A stretch of 38,099 bases of DNA from Bacillota bacterium. Its GTDB lineage: Bacteria > Bacillota > Clostridia > Peptostreptococcales > Acidaminobacteraceae. The notes beneath the pieces were generated by a model, which worked only from the letters and a program-made list of their open reading frames with translations, made no database searches and was not told the origin of the DNA. This document shows positions 33,970 through 38,099 of the stretch, one piece after another. The stretch lies in the NCBI GenBank assembly GCA_030529225.1, contig JAUMXH010000015.1:5684-43782 (forward strand), written 5' to 3'. Made by a program: the position numbers and the translations under genes. Position 1 is the stretch's first letter. Each line of letters begins with the position of its first letter.

Positions 33970-35622
33970 TTAATGGAAAACGTTTCCGCCTATAAATTCG
34001 CGGATGATTGCGGTGTTCGGAATGATCGACTCGTCCTCAATCGGCACCACGTAGCTCAGAAACTTTAGCAGGCGTTTGACCTCCGAGGTCTCCGGCAGGC
34101 CGTCCGGAACCGCCCGCAAGAGGGGTTCCACATGCGGTTTGAGGGCAGCGAGCTCGTAGACCGTCGCCGAGTTGAACTGGGCGTCCGAACTCTCCTGGAA
34201 CGGGAAGATGTTTCGCTCCTCACCCCTTCTGACCGAAGGCCAGAGCTGAAGGGTTCGGAGGGCGTCGCTCCCCCTGTGGAAGTTGTCCCGCACCATCCTG
34301 CGGAGCAGCCTCGAATCCGTGGTCGGAATCCGGTTGTGCTCGTCGATGTTGAGCTGGGTCAGGCAGGAGATGTAGATGGTAAACTTGAACTTTTCGTCGA
34401 TTTCCTCGCTGAACAGAGGGTTCAGGCAGTGGATGCCCTCGATGATGATCGGCTGGTCGTCGTCCACCTGCAGGCTGTTGTACTCGTCCAGGCGCCTTCC
34501 GTTCTTAAAATCGAACTTCGGCATCCTGGTGAGCTTGCCGGCGAGCAGGGACTTCAAATCCGAGTTGAAGAGGTGCCTGTCGATGGCATCGATGTGCTCA
34601 AAGTCGTAGTTGCCGTTCTCGTCCAGCGGGGTGAGGGGGCGGTTCACAAAGTAATCGTCCACCGAAACCGTGACCGGTCTGAGTCCGTTCACCGCGAGCT
34701 GGATTTTTAAGCGATTGGCAAAGGTCGTCTTCCCGGAAGAAGAGGGCCCCGCAATCAGGATAATCTTTTTGTTCTTTTTACAAATTTCGTCCGCGATCTG
34801 AATGATCTTTTTTTCGTGCAGGGCTTCGACGGTCAGAATCTTGGATCCGATCCCGCCCGAGAGGATCAAATCGTTGATGTTTCTGATGTACGAAACGCCC
34901 AGAATCTTGGCCCAGTCCTCGGCTTCCCTGTGAATCTTATAGAGTTTTTTGTGCTCCACAAAGTCCGGAATCTCCCCGTTCGAATAGACGTTCGGGTGTC
35001 TGAGGATGATGCCCTTGCCGTAGGGCTTGAGCGCAAAGGTCTTGAGCTTTCCGGCCCTGTCGACCATGTAGCCGAAGTAGTAGTCCTTCATGCCCCCGAA
35101 TTCGTACATGTTGACCGTCTCTTCCTCGCGGTATCCGAGCAGGCCGGCCTTGTCCTCAAGGCCCCACTTCAGGTACTTTTGAATCGCTTCCTCGGTATCG
35201 ACGGTATGCTTGACAAAGGGCTCGTCCAAGGCCACGATCTCCCTCATCTTCTCCTCGATCTTCCGCACGTCCTCCTCGCTGAGTTCCCTGCGGATCTCGC
35301 AGTAGAGCCCCTTGCTGAGCGAGTGGTCCACGATGGTGTCGTCGCTCCCGTAGAGCTCCATGACCGCGCGGCTGAACAGGAAGACCAGAGATCTTTGATA
35401 GATGCGAATCCCGTCCTTGTCGTTCAGGTCGATCAGCTCCAGTTTGTTCACCTCGCGGTGCAGCTTGTATCCGAGTTCCTGCAGGTCGTAGTTGACCTTG
35501 CAGGCCATAATCTCTTCTTCTCTATCCTTATAATACGTCTCTATAATCTCTCCGAGGCGGGTTCCGCTCTCGACTTCAATCTCTCGGCCGTCCTCGAGGA
35601 TGACCTTACACAGTTCTTTCAT
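33970..35622 (-). CDS. Nucleoside (uridine) kinase with TGS domain
   Basis: Cytoplasmic protein of 550 residues with a mosaic architecture common in Clostridia. An N-terminal TGS-like domain (about 1-60) is followed by a region resembling the editing or second domain of threonyl-tRNA synthetase (to about 230; note YYFGYMVDRAGKLKTFALKP). The C-terminus is a P-loop kinase of the uridine kinase/phosphoribulokinase superfamily: Walker A GPSSSGKTT (292-300), SVDDYFVNR, FKNGRRLDEY, IIIEGIHCLNP and RRMVRDNFHRGSDA. It likely phosphorylates a nucleoside; the substrate is not certain. The TGS part may sense a regulatory ligand. It begins 16 bases after lepB on the same strand, so the two probably share a transcript; a terminator follows at 33899-33958. 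Confidence 0.85.
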   Translation of the reverse strand: MKELCKVILEDGREIEVESGTRLGEIIETYYKDREEEIMACKVNYDLQELGYKLHREVNKLELIDLNDKDGIRIYQRSLVFLFSRAVMELYGSDDTIVDHSLSKGLYCEIRRELSEEDVRKIEEKMREIVALDEPFVKHTVDTEEAIQKYLKWGLEDKAGLLGYREEETVNMYEFGGMKDYYFGYMVDRAGKLKTFALKPYGKGIILRHPNVYSNGEIPDFVEHKKLYKIHREAEDWAKILGVSYIRNINDLILSGGIGSKILTVEALHEKKIIQIADEICKKNKKIILIAGPSSSGKTTFANRLKIQLAVNGLRPVTVSVDDYFVNRPLTPLDENGNYDFEHIDAIDRHLFNSDLKSLLAGKLTRMPKFDFKNGRRLDEYNSLQVDDDQPIIIEGIHCLNPLFSEEIDEKFKFTIYISCLTQLNIDEHNRIPTTDSRLLRRMVRDNFHRGSDALRTLQLWPSVRRGEERNIFPFQESSDAQFNSATVYELAALKPHVEPLLRAVPDGLPETSEVKRLLKFLSYVVPIEDESIIPNTAIIREFIGGNVFH

Positions 35623-35638
35623 TTTATGTCCTTTCGAT

Positions 35639-36169
35639 TTAGATTAAGCCCATGCTCTTGAACGGGTAGAGCCTGAAGTAGACCCTGCCCTTCAACTTGT
35701 CCATCGGAATGTAGCCGACCTCGTCCGATCTCGAATCGTTCGAGTTATAGCGGTTGTCGCCCAGGACAAAGACGTGTCCTGCGGGGACGATGCCCTCAAA
35801 GCTGCCGCCGGTCGAGTTCTCAAAGAGGTAGTCCTCTTGAAGTTCCTTTCCGTTCACGTAGACCTTAAAGTCCTCGATCACGATGCTGTCTCCCGGCAGG
35901 GCGATGACGCGCTTGATCAGGTTCTTTTTGTCGCCCTCCTCCGTTCTGAGGTCGGTCAGCGCGACCACGATGTCGCCCCGCTCCGGCTCCGAGAAGAACT
36001 GGGTGATGCGCTCGACCAGCACCAAATCACCGCTTTGGAAGGTCGGGAGCATACTTTCTCCGTTTACAATCGAGGGCCTGGCGAAGAGCATCAGGAGCCC
36101 CGCCACGATGAGGGCGAAGGCGATCGATTTGATCCATTCCACCAGTTCTTTCTTTACTTTACTGCTCAT
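35639..36169 (-). CDS. lepB: Signal peptidase I (LepB/SipS type)
   Basis: Membrane-bound serine/lysine protease of 176 residues that removes signal peptides from Sec-exported proteins. One N-terminal transmembrane helix (IKSIAFALIVAGLLMLFA, about residues 13-30), catalytic Ser39 in NGESMLPTF, catalytic Lys86 in NLIKRVIALPGD, and the conserved GDNRYNSNDSR (137-147). The length and single helix are typical of the Bacillus/Clostridium enzyme. AGGAG precedes the start. The 5' leader contains a pentanucleotide repeat (36185-36209). It is followed by the nucleoside kinase gene. Confidence 0.96.
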   Translation of the reverse strand: MSSKVKKELVEWIKSIAFALIVAGLLMLFARPSIVNGESMLPTFQSGDLVLVERITQFFSEPERGDIVVALTDLRTEEGDKKNLIKRVIALPGDSIVIEDFKVYVNGKELQEDYLFENSTGGSFEGIVPAGHVFVLGDNRYNSNDSRSDEVGYIPMDKLKGRVYFRLYPFKSMGLI

Positions 36170-36184
36170 ATATCTTCTCCTGTC

Positions 36185-36209
36185 GTTTCGTTTCGTTTTG
36201 TTTTGTTTT
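36185..36209. repeat. Pentanucleotide tandem repeat in the lepB leader
   Basis: Five copies of a 5-bp unit on the plus strand, GTTTC twice then GTTTT three times. On the lepB mRNA this reads as GAAAC/AAAAC units just upstream of the AGGAGA ribosome-binding site. Such repeats can change length by slipped-strand pairing. Confidence 0.75.
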
Positions 36210-36229
36210 GTTCTTTTTAACTTAACGGT

Positions 36230-36235
36230 TTTATA
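36230..36235 (-). promoter_or_regulatory. Possible -10 box before lepB
   Basis: TATAAA on the minus strand (36235 to 36230) lies about 60 bp before lepB. No convincing -35 box accompanies it. Confidence 0.25.
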
Positions 36236-36265
36236 TCTGATTGCCGGTTTTCATCAGGGCCCGGC

Positions 36266-36282
36266 GCTCCGCTAAGCGGGGC
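36266..36282 (-). other. Stem-loop at the 3' end of the HEPN gene
   Basis: GCTCCGC (36266-36272) pairs with GCGGGGC (36276-36282) around TAA, spanning the stop codon of the HEPN-like gene. There is no T run, so termination is doubtful. Confidence 0.3.
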
Positions 36283-37069
36283 TTCCCAAGAAGCCCGGAA
36301 TTTGCTTGGCCTCGATGATGATCGCGTTGTTCCAGCGGTCGTACTTTTCGTAGTCCAGGTCGAGTCCCAAAAATCCGGCGCTGACCTTGAAGTCGTAGAA
36401 CAGATCGTCGATGTCGCCGTAGGCCTTCTCGATATCCCGCAGGCTGATGCCGGCAAAGCCGTGGCCGATAATCGAGGCGTTTCTGAGGTTGACCAGCTCG
36501 ATCATCTTCCTGCTGTCCAGGATTTCCATCAGGCGCCTGACCGCGTGGTCGTCCTCGTGGTAAACCCTGAAATACTTGGTCAGGCTCGGTCCCAGGCTGT
36601 GCGTGTGCATGTTGTACTTCTCGTTCAGGACGCGGATTTGGAAGCGCTTTGACATCTCCTCCGAAAACATATTGATGTTCTTCTTGCCCTCCAGGCTCAG
36701 AAAGAGATACTTCAGGAGCGCCTCGCGGTAGCGGTAGACCCTGCCGATGAAGTCGATGTACTCATCCCGAGAAGTCTGGGTGACCATGCTGAAGAGGAGC
36801 TCGGAAAAAATGGCATCCGGCTTCCCGGCGATCAGATCGTCCAGGTTCTTGCGAATCTCGGCGTAGAGCTCGCTGTGCTTAAACTTGGCGGAGCTTTTTT
36901 GCAGGATTTTTTCCGCATAGTCAAAGTCAAAGTTGATGGAATACTTTAAGGTGTTCAGGACCGTGCTGATGTCGAGTTCTCCGTGACCGTGCTCACACAG
37001 AATGTCGTAGGCGGGTCCGTAGGAGTAATTGCCGAGCAGCGCGATCAATTGATCAAAGGATTTCTTCAT
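36272..37069 (-). CDS. HEPN-type protein with RX6H motif, possible orphan Csm6-like ribonuclease
   Basis: 265 residues, not a gene I can name. The start at 37069 is chosen because AGGAG (37081 to 37077) lies seven bases before it; an ATG at 37102 gives a Lys/Arg-rich extension that overlaps rluA. Highly helical. Residues 192-206, LVNLRNASIIGHGFA, contain Arg196 and His203, an RX6H motif followed by HGF. This is the signature of catalytic HEPN ribonucleases, and it resembles the C-terminal effector half of CARF-HEPN proteins of type III CRISPR systems. Also similar are SYGPAYDIL, YSINFDFDYAEKIL and the FIGRVYRYREALLKYLF helix. No CARF (Rossmann) domain is seen and no CRISPR or cas gene is present. 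It starts 14 bases after rluA and is presumably cotranscribed. RNA cleavage is inferred, not shown. Confidence 0.6.
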   Translation of the reverse strand: MKKSFDQLIALLGNYSYGPAYDILCEHGHGELDISTVLNTLKYSINFDFDYAEKILQKSSAKFKHSELYAEIRKNLDDLIAGKPDAIFSELLFSMVTQTSRDEYIDFIGRVYRYREALLKYLFLSLEGKKNINMFSEEMSKRFQIRVLNEKYNMHTHSLGPSLTKYFRVYHEDDHAVRRLMEILDSRKMIELVNLRNASIIGHGFAGISLRDIEKAYGDIDDLFYDFKVSAGFLGLDLDYEKYDRWNNAIIIEAKQIPGFLGSPA

Positions 37070-37083
37070 AGGTCGTCTCCTGT

Positions 37084-37995
37084 TTAGACTAGGCGCTTCC
37101 AAAGCTCATAGACGGAGTCGGGCTTGATCTCGACGCTTCGCTCGGGAAGCACCAGCTTGTGCGCCACCAGCACTTGCGAAGAAACGCCCTTGACCGGCCT
37201 TGCGCCGTATTTTTTGTCGCCCAGAATCGGATGGCCGATCGAGGCGAGGGATGCCCGGATTTGATGGGTTCTCCCGGTGTCCAGGTCGATTTCGACCAGG
37301 CTGAAGCGCTCGGTGCTCTTTATCGGCTTCACGAGGCAGGAGCTGAACTTCGCGTCCTCTCCCTTCTCCCGACTGAGCTTCACGATGTTGCCGTCTTCGT
37401 TCTTCTGCAGGTAGCCCTCGATCTTCCTCTCCTCCGCAAGCCTGCCGTGACAGATTGCGAGGTAGTATTTTTTGAGCTTTCTCTCCCGCATCAGGCGATT
37501 GTACTCCTTTAGGCTGTTGTAAGTCTTGCAGAAGAGGACCAGACCCTCGGTGTTGAAATCGAGCCTCGATACGCTGGCGGGGCTGAAGGTCGAGCGGATT
37601 TCATCGTAGAGGTAGGACTGCACATAGCTCGAGAGCGAGTCCTTGTACTCCCCTTCCGCGGGGTGCACCAGGAGTCCCTTGGGTTTGTTTACGACCAAAA
37701 TCTCCTCGTCCTCGTACACGATGTCCAGGTTCTTTTTTCCGCTCCTCTGTATGCGCCTCTTCTTTTTTTCAGCGCGGCTTTCTTCGAGTTGAAACAACTC
37801 GTCCGGAAGATAGATCTGCACCTCGTCTCCGACTTGCAATCGGTAGTCAAAGGCGGCCTTCTTTCCGTTGACCTTGATCAGCTTGGTGCGGATCCACTTT
37901 TGCGCGCTGTTGGAAGAGCGGGTTTTGAACAGCTTGCTCACGAGGCGATCCAGCCTCTGCTCGCACATCGAATCGTCTATGTGTATCGTTTTCAT
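37084..37995 (-). CDS. RluA-family 23S rRNA/tRNA pseudouridine synthase
   Basis: Cytoplasmic pseudouridine synthase of 303 residues. The N-terminal S4 RNA-binding domain (about 10-70) is EQRLDRLVSKLFK to VNGKKAAFDYRLQVGD. The catalytic domain starts VVNKPKGLLVHPAEGEY, has the catalytic Asp in SVSRLDFNTEGLVLF, and ends with the conserved EIDLDTGRTHQIRASLASIG and HPILGDKKYG. The RLD motif reads SRLDFNTEG where many RluA-type enzymes have HRLDxxTSG; this is closer to the RsuA/RluB pattern, so the precise subgroup and the RNA target (RluC/RluD-like) are uncertain. GGAGG is the ribosome-binding site. An extended -10 promoter lies upstream. The HEPN-like gene follows in the same direction. Confidence 0.9.
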   Translation of the reverse strand: MKTIHIDDSMCEQRLDRLVSKLFKTRSSNSAQKWIRTKLIKVNGKKAAFDYRLQVGDEVQIYLPDELFQLEESRAEKKKRRIQRSGKKNLDIVYEDEEILVVNKPKGLLVHPAEGEYKDSLSSYVQSYLYDEIRSTFSPASVSRLDFNTEGLVLFCKTYNSLKEYNRLMRERKLKKYYLAICHGRLAEERKIEGYLQKNEDGNIVKLSREKGEDAKFSSCLVKPIKSTERFSLVEIDLDTGRTHQIRASLASIGHPILGDKKYGARPVKGVSSQVLVAHKLVLPERSVEIKPDSVYELWKRLV

Positions 37996-38039
37996 CTAAC
38001 CTCCACTCATGGATACTCCGCTTTGGATTACCAAGCTTT

Positions 38040-38048
38040 ATTCTATCA
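38040..38048 (-). promoter_or_regulatory. Extended -10 promoter of rluA-HEPN unit
   Basis: On the minus strand TGATAGAAT (38048 to 38040) is an extended -10 with one mismatch. The -35 region is weak. It stands about 45 bp before the rluA start. Confidence 0.5.
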
Positions 38049-38099
38049 TAAAGCCGGAATCAAATCCATAAATTCACATCGAAAAGGCCAATTTGTATC

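Noticed and set aside
36170..38099. CRISPR array or cas genes near the HEPN-like protein
   Set aside because: I looked for regularly spaced direct repeats and cas-type proteins and found none; the only repeat is the short pentamer tract before lepB.

Overview
The window is ordinary chromosome from a Gram-positive anaerobe of the Clostridia (Firmicutes), in mid-GC DNA. The call rests on gene content and order: murB-rapZ-yvcK, zapA-mutS2, secA-prfB, tsaE-tsaB-rimI-tsaD, a perfect HrcA/CIRCE operator, a DUF5317 protein, a TGS-containing nucleoside kinase, and a giant double activase of the 2-hydroxyacyl-CoA dehydratase type. CheV suggests motility. I see no rRNA, tRNA, CRISPR array, insertion sequence or prophage gene.

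Layout. 1-4051 (+): the 3' part of valS with its terminator, then the coupled murB-rapZ-yvcK operon. 4057-6505 (-): an ABC exporter (ATPase, then permease), divergent from an mgtC-like gene (6646-7344, +) that has a near-consensus promoter. 7352-8086 (-): a sirtuin. 8174-10945 (-): a polyhydroxyalkanoate (PHA) operon phaE-phaC-phaJ, with an 8-bp inverted repeat in its upstream region. 11206-11643 (-): hsp20, whose promoter is built into a CIRCE element. 11951-16204 (+): the activase fusion. 16352-29290 (+): a long run of zapA, mutS2, a degenerate histidine-kinase-like membrane protein, a DUF5317 protein, secA, prfB (with programmed +1 frameshift), the tRNA t6A genes tsaE-tsaB-rimI-tsaD, and an unknown three-helix membrane protein. 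29368-32946 (+): an about 1190-residue exported protein of unknown function with a copper-amine-oxidase-N (stalk) domain. 32970-37995 (-): cheV, nucleoside kinase, lepB, a small HEPN-type protein and an RluA-family pseudouridine synthase.

How the genes work together. Most belong to translation, tRNA modification, cell wall precursor supply, secretion and cell division. The accessory content is PHA storage fed by an R-specific enoyl-CoA hydratase, an acyl-CoA dehydratase activase relative, and several unexplained proteins. The items I would look at first are: the 265-residue protein at 36272-37069, which carries an RX6H HEPN motif in a setting with no CRISPR genes and has no CARF domain; the kinase-like protein at 19369-21450, which has lost its phospho-acceptor histidine and ATP-binding glycines; the class III PHA operon with its own inverted-repeat operator candidate; and the giant stalk-domain protein.
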